Shown one piece after another: positions 37,686 to 47,262 of a DNA stretch of 64,000 nucleotides. A program made the position numbers and the translations under genes. Positions within the stretch are counted from its first letter, which is position 1; each line of letters opens with the position of its first letter. The stretch covers positions 124,001 to 188,000 of the forward strand of contig NZ_WUEK01000007.1 of the NCBI RefSeq assembly GCF_009823805.1, in the 5' to 3' direction. The notes below the pieces were generated by a model that ran no database searches, was not told the DNA's origin, and saw nothing but the letters and a program-made list of their open reading frames with translations. This stretch comes from Nocardioides flavescens (GTDB taxonomy: Bacteria; Actinomycetota; Actinomycetes; Propionibacteriales; Nocardioidaceae).

Positions 37686-40600
37686 ATGACACCACTGACC
37701 CGGCGGAGGGCGACAGCATCGTCGCTGGCCCTCGCCACCGCGGCCGCGCTCGTCGCGACGCTGCCATCCGCACCGGCCTCCGCCGCCGCACCCGACCTCG
37801 CCCAGCAGGGCACGGCCACCGCCTCGGCGTTCCAGGACGACAAGGACGGCCGGTTCCCGGCCGAGAACGCCATCGACGGCAACATCAAGACCCGGTGGGC
37901 GAGCGGCAACGGCCCCGACGACGCCGCGGCGGTCTTCACCGCCGACCTCACCTCCGACCTGGGTGCCGTCGCGGACGTCTCCTCGGTCGAGCTGGCGTGG
38001 GAGGCGTCCTACGCCACGGCGTACGACGTGCAGGTCGCGACCACCGACCCGGCCGACCCGGCGAGCTGGACCACGGCGTACAGCACCACCACCGGTGACG
38101 GCGAGACAGACGTGGTCCCCCTGCCGGCCGGGACCACCGCGCGCTACGTGCGCATCGCCATGAAGCAGCGGTCGGCGGCCACCTGGGACCAGTCGCGGCT
38201 GCACTACTACGGCTACTCGCTCTACACCCTCGCCGTGCAGGGCGCCTTCACGACGCCGCGCGTCGCGCTGGCCGCACCCGTGAGCGTCGGGGCGGGCCAG
38301 ACCGCCAGCGTCCCGGTGCGGCTGTCCAACCCGGCCACCACCGAGCAGACCGTCCGCGTCACCACCGGCGGGGGTACGGCGAGCGCGGGTGACGACTACA
38401 CCGCGGTCGACCAGACCGTCACCTTCGCCCCCGGTGACACCGAGGAGGTCGTCGAGGTCGCGACCAAGAGCCGCGGTGCGCTCGCGCCCCGGCGCACGGT
38501 CGACCTGACGCTGAGCGATCCGAGCGCGGGCATCGCGCTGGGCGGTCGGCCGACCACCACGGTGACCATCACGCCGACCGGCGAGCTCCCCGAGTCGGGG
38601 GCCTCGACGCCGGTCCACGACTTCGAGAACGGCGTCCCGGCCGGCTTCTTCGCCTGGGGGGCCAACGACACCGTCAAGCCGGTGCTGGCCACCGCCGTCG
38701 ACGACACCGTCCCCGGGGCGGCAGCGGGCAATCACGTCTTGACCGCGACCGTCGGCGGCGCCCCCGGTGCCAACGACTGGTTCGGCTTCAGCAACGACAC
38801 CGCCGCCGACTGGAGCGACGCCGACGGCTTCAGCTTCTGGTTCGAGGGCCAGGGCACCGGCAAGCAGCTGAGCTTCGAGCTCAAGAGCGACGGCAAGATG
38901 TTCGCCCGCGACGTCACCGACGACACGACCGGCTGGCGCCGCATCAAGGTCCTCTTCGCCGACCTGCGCGACAAGGCCGACCCGACCAGCAGCGCGCGCT
39001 TCACGCCGTCGGCGGCCACGGGCTTCGCGGTGACCCTCACCGGTCTCGGGGCCGGCACGTGGAGCTTCGACGACGTGTCGGTCTACGAGCGGGCCGTCGT
39101 CATCGACGACTACGAGACCCCGGTGACCATCTCGACCACCGACCCGGTGAACTACTTCACCTGGAAGGGCCCGGCCGCCGGCAACACCATCACCCTGGGC
39201 CAGAGCGACCTCGAGCGCGCGGGCGACCCCGCCAACGGCGTCCTGAGTGGGACCTACCAGATCGAGGGCGACAGCTACGGCGGCTTCAGCGACAACCTGC
39301 CGAACTCCCAGGACTGGAGCAGCTTCCGCGGCATCCGCTTCTGGTGGTACGCCTCCCAGGCCAGCAACCCCGCCTCACCCACCGCCGGAGCCGACATCCC
39401 GGTCGAGATCAAGGACGGCGGCCCCGACGGCGAGCACTCCGAACTGTGGCGCGCGTCGTTCAAGGACAACTGGGGCTCCTCCACCAGCCGGTGGAAGCTG
39501 GTCGAGCTGCCGTTCTCGGCGTTCACCCCGAGCGGCTACCAGCCCGGTGACGCCGAGACGAAGAACGGCACGTTCGACCTGACCTCCGCGTGGGGCTTCG
39601 CCTTCACCTTCGCCCCCGGCACGCCCACCCCGGTCGGCTGGGCGGTCGACCAGGTCGAGCTGTACGGCACGCCCACGGTGGGCGGTGCGGTCTCCGTCGC
39701 CCCCACCCAGGACGTCACCCTCGTCGACGCCGGCGACTCCGCCACCGTCGACTACACGTTGCGGACCACCAGCGGCGACCCGATCGCCCAGCCGGTGACC
39801 CTCACCTGGGCCACCGGGGCCGGCACGGCCAAGGCCGGCGTCGACTACACCGCCGGCAGCGGCACGCTGACCTTCCCGGCCGGCACGGAGTCGGGCGCGA
39901 CCCGCTCGGTGACCGTGCAGACGACGGCGGGCACGCCCGCCTCCGAGGCCCTGGAGATCCCGCTGGAGCTGACCGGCTCCGGCGTCACCCTGCCGTCCAC
40001 GCGCACCCGCGTCGTCGTCAACGCCCACGGGCTGCCGTACCTCGACGCCTCCCTGCCGACCGCTCAGCGGGTCCAGGACCTGCTCGGTCGGATGAGCCTG
40101 GCCGAGAAGGCCGGCCAGATGGCGCAGGCCGAGCGGCTCGGGCTCAAGAGCCCCGACCAGATCGCGACGCTGGGCCTCGGCTCGGTGCTCTCGGGCGGTG
40201 GCTCGACGCCGGCCGGCAACACGCCGGCGGCGTGGGCCGCGATGGTCGACGGGTTCCAGCGCCAGGCGCTGTCGACGCGCCTCCAGGTGCCGCTGCTGTA
40301 CGGCGCCGACGCGGTGCACGGGCACAGCAACGTCAAGGACGCCGTGATCTTCCCGCACAACACCGGTCTGGGCGCCACGCGCGACCCGGCGCTGGTGGAG
40401 CAGGTCGCGCGGGCCACCGCCTCGGAGACGCGCACGACCGGCGTCAACTGGGCCTTCTCGCCGTGCCTGTGCGTCAGCCGCGACGAGCGCTGGGGTCGCA
40501 GCTACGAGTCGATGGGGGAGGACCCCGCCCTGGTGCGGGCCTTCGCCCGCTCGACCGTCGTCGGCCTGCAGGGCGAGGACCCGAGCGACATCACCGCCGC

Positions 40601-42797
40601 CGACGAGGTGCTGGCCTCGGCCAAGCACTGGGCCGGTGACGGCGGCACGACCTACGACGAGACCAAGGTCGGCAACTACCCGATCGACCAGGGCGTCACC
40701 CGCGTGTCGTCTCTGGCGGAGTTCGAGCGCCTCTACGTCGAGCCCTACGAGCCGGCCATCGAGGCCGGAGCGGGCTCGATCATGCCGTCGTACTCCGGTG
40801 TCTCGGTCGCCGGTGGGCCGGTGGTGCGCATGCACGAGAACACCGAGCTCAACACCGGCCTGCTGAAGGACCGGATGAAGTACCAGGGCTTCCTCATCAG
40901 CGACTGGGAGGGCATCGACAAGCTGCCCGGCTCGGTGTACGCCGACAAGGCGGTCCGCTCGGTCAACTCCGGCATGGACATGGCGATGGCGCCGTTCAAC
41001 TTCGACGCCTTCATCGCCGCCATGACCGCCGGGGTCGGCGCGGGCACCGTCACGCAGGCCCGCATCGACGACGCGGTCTCGCGCATCCTGACCGAGAAGT
41101 TCGACCTCGGTCTCTTCGAGGAGCCGTTCACCGACGACTCCCAGCGCGCCGAGTTCGGCGGCGCGGCCCACCGCGCCGTCGCGCGGAAGGCCGCGGCCGA
41201 GTCGCAGGTGCTGCTGCGCAACGACGGTGCGCTGCCGCTCGCGAAGACCGGCAGGCTCTACGTCGCCGGGTCCAACGCCGACGACCTGGGCAACCAGATG
41301 GGCGGCTGGACGATCTCGTGGCAGGGCAGCTCCGGCAAGGGCATGACGAAGGGCACGACCATCCTCGAGGGCATCGAGGCGGCCCAGCCGGGCCTGGACG
41401 TGGAGTACTCCAAGACCGCCAGCGCGGCGACCGCGGGCTTCGACGCCGGCCTCGTCGTGGTCGGCGAGACGCCGTACGCCGAGGGCCAGGGCGACGTGGG
41501 CAGCAACGGCAAGTCGCTGTCGCTGTCGGCGGCCGACCGTCAGGCCATCGACACCGTGTGCGGTGCGATGGAGTGCACGGTGCTGGTGGTCTCCGGGCGC
41601 CCGCAGGTCCTCACCGGAGCGGCTGCGCAGGCCGACGCCGTCGTGGCGTCGTTCCTGCCCGGCAGCGAGGGCGAGGGCGTGGCCGACGTGCTGTTCGGCG
41701 ACACGCCGTTCACCGGCGCGCTGCCGGTGACCTGGCCGGCCTCGGCCGACCAGGTGCCGATCAACGTCGGCGACGCGACCTACGCGCCGGCCTACGCCTA
41801 CGGCTGGGGACTGCGCACCGACGTCCCGCGCCAGCGGCTCAGCACGCTGGCCGGACAGTTGACCGGGGCCTCGGCCACGGCCGCCTCGGCCCTGCTGCAG
41901 GCACCGGTGTGGTCGGGCCAGGGCGCGATCAGCGACCCGGCGCAGGCCTGGCCGCTGGTCCGCAGCCTGGCCGGCACGCTGACCGGTCGCGACGACGCGG
42001 TGCTGCCGCAGGCGGCCGTGGTCGCCTCGCTGGCCCGCGACGTGGCCCAGGCGACGGTCGCCGGCGGGGGAGGCGGGGCCTCGGCCCAGGCCGCGATCGC
42101 CGACGCCGAGCACCTGCTCTGGTCCGGTGACCCGGTCGGCGCCGTCGACCGCCTCGGCGGGGTCGTCGGTCTCGCGAGCGGCACGACGCCCGCGACCCCG
42201 AGCACGCCTCAGCAGCCGGGTGCGCCGGTCGCCACCGCCGCCCCGGCGGTGTCGGGCCGGCCGGTGGTCGGCGAGGTGCTGACCGCGACGGCCGGCACCT
42301 GGTCGGTCGCGGGGTCGGCCGCGGGCATCAGCACGACGCTGCAGTGGCTGCGCGACGGGCAGCCCGTCGCCGGAGCCACGGGGTCGTCGTACACCTTGGG
42401 TGCGGCCGACATCGGGCACGGCCTGTCCGTCGCGGTCACCGCGACGAGCGCCGGAGCGGCCCCCGGTCAGGCGAGCTCGTCGGTCGTGGGCCCGGTCCGC
42501 CGGGCCGAGCCCCGGGTCGCGGTCCGGGTCGGAGCGGCGAAGGCCGGTCGGGCGCCGCGGCTGCGGCTGCGGTTCACGAGCCCGGCGGTCGACGTGGTCA
42601 CCGGCGTGGTGAAGGTGGAGTACGCCGGGCGGCTGCGGGTCGTGCGGCTGCGCGCCGACGACGCCGGACGGCTGGTGCTGCGCCTCCCCGCGATGGCGAA
42701 GGGGAAGCGCTCGCTGCTCGTCGGCTTCGCTCCTCGGGGCTCGTCGCGGGAGGTGCTGAGCGCCGTCCGCGAGCGGGTGGTGGTGCGGGTCCGCTGA
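37686..42797 (+). CDS. Secreted multidomain GH3 beta-glucosidase
   Basis: 1,703 residues, more than twice the usual GH3 length. Signal peptide (1-35, cleavage near ASAAAP); F5/8-type C/discoidin-like domain (about 37-195); Calx-beta-like (about 200-300); two galactose-binding/CBM-like jelly rolls (about 315-475 and 475-665, the second with DNWGSSTSRWKLVELPFSAF); second Calx-beta-like (about 670-780); GH3 N-domain (about 790-1160) with nucleophile Asp in FLISDWEGID (about D1073) and KHWAGDGGT; GH3 C-domain (about 1180-1375, VLFGDTPFTGALPVTWP); then an Ala-rich region, an Ig-like module and a basic C-terminus. It should hydrolyse beta-glucans outside the cell. ATG 37686. Confidence 0.9.
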   Translation: MTPLTRRRATASSLALATAAALVATLPSAPASAAAPDLAQQGTATASAFQDDKDGRFPAENAIDGNIKTRWASGNGPDDAAAVFTADLTSDLGAVADVSSVELAWEASYATAYDVQVATTDPADPASWTTAYSTTTGDGETDVVPLPAGTTARYVRIAMKQRSAATWDQSRLHYYGYSLYTLAVQGAFTTPRVALAAPVSVGAGQTASVPVRLSNPATTEQTVRVTTGGGTASAGDDYTAVDQTVTFAPGDTEEVVEVATKSRGALAPRRTVDLTLSDPSAGIALGGRPTTTVTITPTGELPESGASTPVHDFENGVPAGFFAWGANDTVKPVLATAVDDTVPGAAAGNHVLTATVGGAPGANDWFGFSNDTAADWSDADGFSFWFEGQGTGKQLSFELKSDGKMFARDVTDDTTGWRRIKVLFADLRDKADPTSSARFTPSAATGFAVTLTGLGAGTWSFDDVSVYERAVVIDDYETPVTISTTDPVNYFTWKGPAAGNTITLGQSDLERAGDPANGVLSGTYQIEGDSYGGFSDNLPNSQDWSSFRGIRFWWYASQASNPASPTAGADIPVEIKDGGPDGEHSELWRASFKDNWGSSTSRWKLVELPFSAFTPSGYQPGDAETKNGTFDLTSAWGFAFTFAPGTPTPVGWAVDQVELYGTPTVGGAVSVAPTQDVTLVDAGDSATVDYTLRTTSGDPIAQPVTLTWATGAGTAKAGVDYTAGSGTLTFPAGTESGATRSVTVQTTAGTPASEALEIPLELTGSGVTLPSTRTRVVVNAHGLPYLDASLPTAQRVQDLLGRMSLAEKAGQMAQAERLGLKSPDQIATLGLGSVLSGGGSTPAGNTPAAWAAMVDGFQRQALSTRLQVPLLYGADAVHGHSNVKDAVIFPHNTGLGATRDPALVEQVARATASETRTTGVNWAFSPCLCVSRDERWGRSYESMGEDPALVRAFARSTVVGLQGEDPSDITAADEVLASAKHWAGDGGTTYDETKVGNYPIDQGVTRVSSLAEFERLYVEPYEPAIEAGAGSIMPSYSGVSVAGGPVVRMHENTELNTGLLKDRMKYQGFLISDWEGIDKLPGSVYADKAVRSVNSGMDMAMAPFNFDAFIAAMTAGVGAGTVTQARIDDAVSRILTEKFDLGLFEEPFTDDSQRAEFGGAAHRAVARKAAAESQVLLRNDGALPLAKTGRLYVAGSNADDLGNQMGGWTISWQGSSGKGMTKGTTILEGIEAAQPGLDVEYSKTASAATAGFDAGLVVVGETPYAEGQGDVGSNGKSLSLSAADRQAIDTVCGAMECTVLVVSGRPQVLTGAAAQADAVVASFLPGSEGEGVADVLFGDTPFTGALPVTWPASADQVPINVGDATYAPAYAYGWGLRTDVPRQRLSTLAGQLTGASATAASALLQAPVWSGQGAISDPAQAWPLVRSLAGTLTGRDDAVLPQAAVVASLARDVAQATVAGGGGGASAQAAIADAEHLLWSGDPVGAVDRLGGVVGLASGTTPATPSTPQQPGAPVATAAPAVSGRPVVGEVLTATAGTWSVAGSAAGISTTLQWLRDGQPVAGATGSSYTLGAADIGHGLSVAVTATSAGAAPGQASSSVVGPVRRAEPRVAVRVGAAKAGRAPRLRLRFTSPAVDVVTGVVKVEYAGRLRVVRLRADDAGRLVLRLPAMAKGKRSLLVGFAPRGSSREVLSAVRERVVVRVR

Positions 42798-42829
42798 GGT
42801 GATGCGCTGACCTGACGCGCTGACCTGAT

Positions 42830-42869
42830 GACGAGACCCCCGTCGGCTCCGGCCGGCGGGGGTCTCGTC
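42830..42869. terminator. Bidirectional terminator
   Basis: GACGAGACCCCC (from 42830) pairs with GGGGGTCTCGTC (42858-42869), with an inner CGGC/GCCG helix. It lies 32 nt after the glucosidase stop and 13 nt from the stop of the converging aminotransferase gene, so it can serve both. Short CTGACCTGA(C/T)G repeats precede it. Confidence 0.85.
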
Positions 42870-42882
42870 GCGACCGGGCGAC

Positions 42883-44226
42883 TCAGGTGAGAGCGGCGAC
42901 CGCCTCCGCGAAGACCTCGGTGTGGCGGTCGACGTCGGCCTCGGTGTGGGCGGGGCAGAGCAGCGCCATGTTGTGGAACGGCGTCAGCAGCACGCCGCGG
43001 TTGAGGCACCACAGGTGCAGCAGCCCCTCGAGGTCCTCGTCGACCGCGGCCGCCGCGGCGGCGCCGTCGCGCGGCGGCGGGCAGAACCAGTACTCCGCCC
43101 GGCAGCCGAGGCGCTGCACGTGCCAGGGCAGGCCGTGCTCGGCGATGACCTCCGCCACCCCGTCGGCGAACCGCTCGGCGAGCGGGACCGCGACCTCGAA
43201 GTCCTCGGGACGCAGCGCGTGGGTCAGGGTCGACCGGATCGCGGTGAGCGCGAGCGCGCTGCCGGTGAGGGTGCCGCCGACCCCGGCGACGTCGATCTCG
43301 TGACCGAGCATCGGCCCGTTCAGCCGCTCCGCGATCTCCACCGAGACGCCGTACGCCGCGCAGGGGATGCCGCCGCCGATGGCCTTGCCGACCACGAGCA
43401 GGTCCGGCTCGAGCCCCCACGCCGCCGTGGCGCCGCCGGGTCCGGCGCACATGGTGTGGGTCTCGTCGACGACGAGCAGCACACCGTGGCGTCGGGTGAC
43501 CTCGCGGACGCCGTCGAGGTAGCCCGGCTCGGGCAGCACGATGCCGATGTTGGTGAGCGCGGGCTCCATGAGCAGGCAGGCGACGTCGCCCTCGGCGAGT
43601 CGCCGCTCGAGTGCGTCGAGGTCGTTGAAGGGCACGACCGCGGTGGTCTCGGCGACGTCCACCTGAGGACCGAGGGCGCCCGGCCGGGGCACGACGCGGC
43701 CGTCGGCGTCGAGCACGGCGAGCGACTCGTCGACGGTGCCGTGGTAGCACCAGTCCATCACCGCGACCCGGGGTCGCCCGGTGAGGTGGCGGGCGAAGCG
43801 CAGCACGAAGCGGTTGGCGTCGGTCGCGGAGATCGCGAGCTGCCAGGCGGGCAGGCCGAAGCGCCGGGTGAGCTCCTCGCCGACCCAGGCGGCGTCCTCG
43901 CTCGGCAGCATCGCGGTCGCGCCCGCGGCGATGCGCTCGGCGACCGCGGTGGTGACGGCCGGCAGCGCGTGCCCGGTCATGGCGCCGGTGTCGCCCAGGC
44001 ACAGGTCGACGAACTCGTGGCCGTCGACGTCGACCAGGCGCCCGCCGCTCGCCGAGGCCACCGACACCGGGAAGGCGCCGGGCCACCGCGTCATCCACGG
44101 CATGGGCACCCCGGCGAGGAGCCCGCCCCTCGCCCGGGCCGCCAGTGCGGCCGAGCGCGGGTGCTGCTCGACGAACCTGTCCTCCTCGCTCGCGCGCAGC
44201 CGCGCGAGACGGTCGCGATCGATCAC
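42883..44226 (-). CDS. Class-III PLP aminotransferase (GSAM-like)
   Basis: 447 residues. Fold-type I, class III: D254 in LLVVDETHTM and PLP Lys K281 in LLVVGKAIGGGIPCAAYG. Overall most like glutamate-1-semialdehyde 2,1-aminomutase/transaminase-type proteins (PWMTRWPGAFPVSV at the N-terminus, GDTGAMTGHALPAV). It is not beside other haem genes, so a haem role is doubtful; a beta-amino acid or amine transaminase is possible. GTG start 6 nt after TATCTT (leaderless pattern). Confidence 0.85.
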   Translation of the reverse strand: MIDRDRLARLRASEEDRFVEQHPRSAALAARARGGLLAGVPMPWMTRWPGAFPVSVASASGGRLVDVDGHEFVDLCLGDTGAMTGHALPAVTTAVAERIAAGATAMLPSEDAAWVGEELTRRFGLPAWQLAISATDANRFVLRFARHLTGRPRVAVMDWCYHGTVDESLAVLDADGRVVPRPGALGPQVDVAETTAVVPFNDLDALERRLAEGDVACLLMEPALTNIGIVLPEPGYLDGVREVTRRHGVLLVVDETHTMCAGPGGATAAWGLEPDLLVVGKAIGGGIPCAAYGVSVEIAERLNGPMLGHEIDVAGVGGTLTGSALALTAIRSTLTHALRPEDFEVAVPLAERFADGVAEVIAEHGLPWHVQRLGCRAEYWFCPPPRDGAAAAAAVDEDLEGLLHLWCLNRGVLLTPFHNMALLCPAHTEADVDRHTEVFAEAVAALT

Positions 44227-44278
44227 AGCCGCAAGATAGCGGTCCGCGCGCGACCTCGCCCCTGGCAGGATGACGCCC

Positions 44279-44677
44279 GTGACCGAGACTCCGCCGCCGT
44301 ACGGCGACCAGCCTCAGCAGCCCCAGCAGCCGCAGAACCCCTACGGCGCGCAGCCGCCGTACGGCGGACCGCCGGCGCAGCCGGGCTACGGCTACGGCGG
44401 CTACGCGCCGGTGGACCACCCGCAGGCGACGACCGTGCTCGTCCTCGGCATCGTCAGCCTGGTGGTCTGCGGGCTCGCCGGACCGTTCGCCTGGATCATG
44501 GGCAACCGGGTCGTCCGCGAGATCGACGCCAGCGGCGGTCGCTGGGGTGGTCGCTCGACGGCCAACATCGGGCGGATCCTCGGGATCATCGCCTCGGTGC
44601 TGCTCGGGCTCGTCGTGCTGTTCTTCGTCGGCATCTTCATCTTCGCCATCGCCGTCGGGACGACCACCAGCCCCTGA
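44279..44677 (+). CDS. DUF4190-type membrane protein
   Basis: About 132 residues. N-terminal ~40 are Pro/Gln/Gly/Tyr-rich (PYGDQPQQPQQPQNPYGAQP), then two spans (TTVLVLGIVSLVVCGLAGPFAW and GRILGIIASVLLGLVVLFFVGIF) flanking the conserved GNRVVREIDASGGRWGGRSTANIGRI loop, the DUF4190 pattern. GTG 44279 is preferred (CAGGAT 6 nt upstream); ATG 44270 adds three residues. Its 3' end overlaps the converging kinase gene by 41 nt. Confidence 0.8.
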   Translation: MTETPPPYGDQPQQPQQPQNPYGAQPPYGGPPAQPGYGYGGYAPVDHPQATTVLVLGIVSLVVCGLAGPFAWIMGNRVVREIDASGGRWGGRSTANIGRILGIIASVLLGLVVLFFVGIFIFAIAVGTTTSP

Positions 44678-45431
44678 GGCGGTCGGGCGCAGCAAGCACC
44701 GCGTCCAGACGGCCGGCGACCTCCCGCACCGAGGGCCGCAGCGAGGGGTCGGGTCGCAGGCAGTCGGCCACCAGGTCGCCCAGGGGTCCCCGTCCGCGCA
44801 GGACGTCGAGGTCGGGTGCGTCACCGGGCGCCTCGCGGGTCAGGCACTCCCACAGCGTGGCTCCGAGCCCCCGGACGTCGGCGGCCGGGCCGACCGTGCC
44901 GCCGGCCGCCTGCTCGGGTGCGGCGTAGCCCTCGGTGCCGACGGCCCGCTCGAGCCGACCGGGGCGGCTCGCGACGCCGAGGTCGATGAGCACGACCCGA
45001 CCCTCCTGCACCACGACGTTCTCGGGCTTGACGTCGAGGTGCAGCCAGCCGTGGCGGTGGAGGTAGCCCAGCACGGAGGCGAGCTGGCGCCCGACCAGCG
45101 CGGTGTCGCGCGACGACATTGCGCCGTCGTCGACGAGCGCCGCCAGGGTCGAGCCGGGCACGGTCTCGAGCACCACCGCGGGGCGCGGCTCCTCGAGCAG
45201 GTCGTAGCCGCGGACCAGGTGCGGGTGGCTCAGCGTCGTCAGCAGCGTGCCCTCGACGCGCAGGGCGTCGACGACCCGCTCCTCGTGCGCGCGGTCGGGG
45301 CGGACGACCTTGAGCACCGCGCGGCAGTCGCGGGCCAGGTCGACCACGTCGTAGGTGTCGACGCGCGAGCCGTGCGCCAGCAGCGACACGACGTGGAAGC
45401 CGGGCGCAACCTCGGCACCGAGCTGGCTCAC
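44637..45431 (-). CDS. Stand-alone Ser/Thr protein kinase
   Basis: 264 residues, essentially only a Hanks-type kinase domain. Catalytic residues all present: VAIK-type Lys K41 (AVLKVV), Glu E60, HLDVKPEN (D133, K135, N138), IDLGVAS (D150), YAAPEQ. No transmembrane segment or sensor domain. GTG 45431 overlaps the ABC exporter stop (GTGA), so it is translated with the exporter and, through it, with the small cationic peptide. Role open: it may modify the peptide or regulate export. Its end overlaps the DUF4190 gene antisense. Confidence 0.88.
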   Translation of the reverse strand: MSQLGAEVAPGFHVVSLLAHGSRVDTYDVVDLARDCRAVLKVVRPDRAHEERVVDALRVEGTLLTTLSHPHLVRGYDLLEEPRPAVVLETVPGSTLAALVDDGAMSSRDTALVGRQLASVLGYLHRHGWLHLDVKPENVVVQEGRVVLIDLGVASRPGRLERAVGTEGYAAPEQAAGGTVGPAADVRGLGATLWECLTREAPGDAPDLDVLRGRGPLGDLVADCLRPDPSLRPSVREVAGRLDAVLAAPDRLRGWWSSRRRWRR

Positions 45432-47260
45432 CGGACCGCCGCCGTCCGCAGCGGCTGGGTCTCGGCCAGCAGAGGCTCGGGCCGGGGGTCGCTCTCGAGC
45501 CGCACGACGCGGTCGACGTGCTCGAGGACCACAGGGTCGTGGGTGGCGATGACGACGGTGCGTCCGCCGCGGTGCCGCGCGAGCGTGGCGAGCAGGCGCC
45601 GCGAGGTCTCGGCGTCCAGGCCGCTCGTCGGCTCGTCGAGGAACAGCACCGGTGCGTCGCGCAACAGCGCGCGGGCCAGGGCGATGCGCTGGCGCTGACC
45701 GCCCGAGAGCGTGCGGCCGCGCTGCCCCACCCGGGTGTCGTACGCCGCGGGCAGGGCGCGCACGAAGGCGTCGGCGTCGGCCTGCCGGGCGGCCTCCTCG
45801 ACGGCGAGGCGGGAGGCGCCGGGCCGGGCGAAGGCGATGTTCTCGGCGACGGTGGCGTCCATGAGGGCGATCTCCTGGGGGACGAGGGTGACGGCCTCGC
45901 GCACGGAGTGGGCGGTGAGGTCGCGCAGGTCGTGGCCGTCGAGGCGCACGGCGCCGGCGTACGGCTCGACGTGGCGGGTCAGCAGCCGGGCGATCGTGGA
46001 CTTGCCGGCACCGCTCGGGCCGACGAGGGCGACGAGCTCGCCCGCGGCGATCGAGAGGCTCGTGCCGACGAGGGCGTCGCGGGCGGCGCCGGGGTAGCGC
46101 ACGCGCACCCCGTCGAGCTCGACCGAGCCCCGGACCAGGGTGAGGTCCCGGGCCCCGGAGGCGTCGCGGGGCAGCTCCTCGTCGAGGAGCTCGGTGATCC
46201 GCTCGACGCCGGCGGTGGCGGAGTGCAGGGCGGGGATCAGGTTGCCGAGCGTGCGCAGGGGTGAGTAGCACTGCACCATCAGCGCCAGGAAGGCCATGAG
46301 GCCGCCGAGCGTGAGGCGGTCGGTGGCCAGCGCCCAGGTGCCGCCGGCGATGACGGCCAGGGTGCCGACCAGCTCGGCGAGGTCGGCGAGCGGCAGGAAG
46401 ACCGCGCGGATCCGGGCGCCGACGAGCTCGGCGGCGGCGATGGCGAGGTTCTGCTGGTGGTAGTCGCGCACGGCGTCGGACTGCCGGTTGCAGGTCTGCA
46501 CGAGCGCCGCGTTGGAGAGGCGCTCCTCGGTCACGGCACTCAGCGAGCCCGCGCGCCGACGGCGCTCGCGCGAGACGTCCTTGACCAGTCGCGAGAAGTG
46601 CCGAGCGATCCACCACAGCATCGGCGCGACGACCATCGCCACCAGCGCGAGCTGCCACTGCAGCCAGAACAGGGCGGTGGCGTAGACGCCGAGGCGCAGC
46701 AGCGCGCCGGCCCCGGTGGCGGACTGGCCGATCATGAACGACTCGACCGCTGCGGTGTCGGAGGTGAGCCGCGACATGGTGTCGCCGAGGCGGGTGCGGT
46801 CGTGGACGTGGCCGGGGTGGTCGAGCACGTGGGCGAAGACCTGGGTGCGCAGCCGCACCAGGAACCGCTGGGACACCCACGTCGAGAGCAGGTCGTCGAG
46901 CCCGGAGAGAACGGCGCTGAGCAGGTTGAGCCCGACGTACAGCAGACCGATCCACACGAGCGGGGCCAGGTCGGCCGGCACCAGCACGTCGTCCACCAGC
47001 CGCTGGAACAGCACCACCTCGAGCACCGAGACCACCGGCGTCGCGGCGAGCAGCGCGACGAGCGCGACGAGCCACCAGCGCAGCGGGCGCAGGTCGGGCC
47101 AGTAGCGGCGCACCACGTCGACCACGGTCATCGGCTTGGCCGCCTCGACCAGGGGAGCGGGGTCGGCCGGCGGTCGCAGCGAGGCCAGCAGGGGTGAGAG
47201 CAGTGACGCCAGGAGGCGGGCCGGGCGGCCCGCCTCCTGGGTGTCGATCGGTCGGGCCAC
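45428..47260 (-). CDS. ABC exporter (fused permease-ATPase)
   Basis: 610 residues. A ~65-residue cytosolic N-terminal extension, six-span exporter domain (about 70-340), then the ATPase: Walker A GPSGAGKS, Q-loop LVPQEIALMD, signature TLSGGQRQRIALARALL, Walker B VLFLDEPTSGLD, H-loop ATHD. No C39 peptidase domain (no catalytic Cys/His motif at the N-terminus). The GTG start has no ribosome site of its own but lies 2 nt after the stop of the small cationic peptide, so translation is probably coupled. Likely exports that peptide or a lipid/drug substrate. Confidence 0.9.
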   Translation of the reverse strand: MARPIDTQEAGRPARLLASLLSPLLASLRPPADPAPLVEAAKPMTVVDVVRRYWPDLRPLRWWLVALVALLAATPVVSVLEVVLFQRLVDDVLVPADLAPLVWIGLLYVGLNLLSAVLSGLDDLLSTWVSQRFLVRLRTQVFAHVLDHPGHVHDRTRLGDTMSRLTSDTAAVESFMIGQSATGAGALLRLGVYATALFWLQWQLALVAMVVAPMLWWIARHFSRLVKDVSRERRRRAGSLSAVTEERLSNAALVQTCNRQSDAVRDYHQQNLAIAAAELVGARIRAVFLPLADLAELVGTLAVIAGGTWALATDRLTLGGLMAFLALMVQCYSPLRTLGNLIPALHSATAGVERITELLDEELPRDASGARDLTLVRGSVELDGVRVRYPGAARDALVGTSLSIAAGELVALVGPSGAGKSTIARLLTRHVEPYAGAVRLDGHDLRDLTAHSVREAVTLVPQEIALMDATVAENIAFARPGASRLAVEEAARQADADAFVRALPAAYDTRVGQRGRTLSGGQRQRIALARALLRDAPVLFLDEPTSGLDAETSRRLLATLARHRGGRTVVIATHDPVVLEHVDRVVRLESDPRPEPLLAETQPLRTAAVR

Positions 47261-47262
47261 GA

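Noticed and set aside
43370..44226. Assigning the aminotransferase as HemL (glutamate-1-semialdehyde aminomutase)
   Set aside because: Only overall similarity and class III motifs are visible; no haem genes nearby, so a general class-III call is safer.
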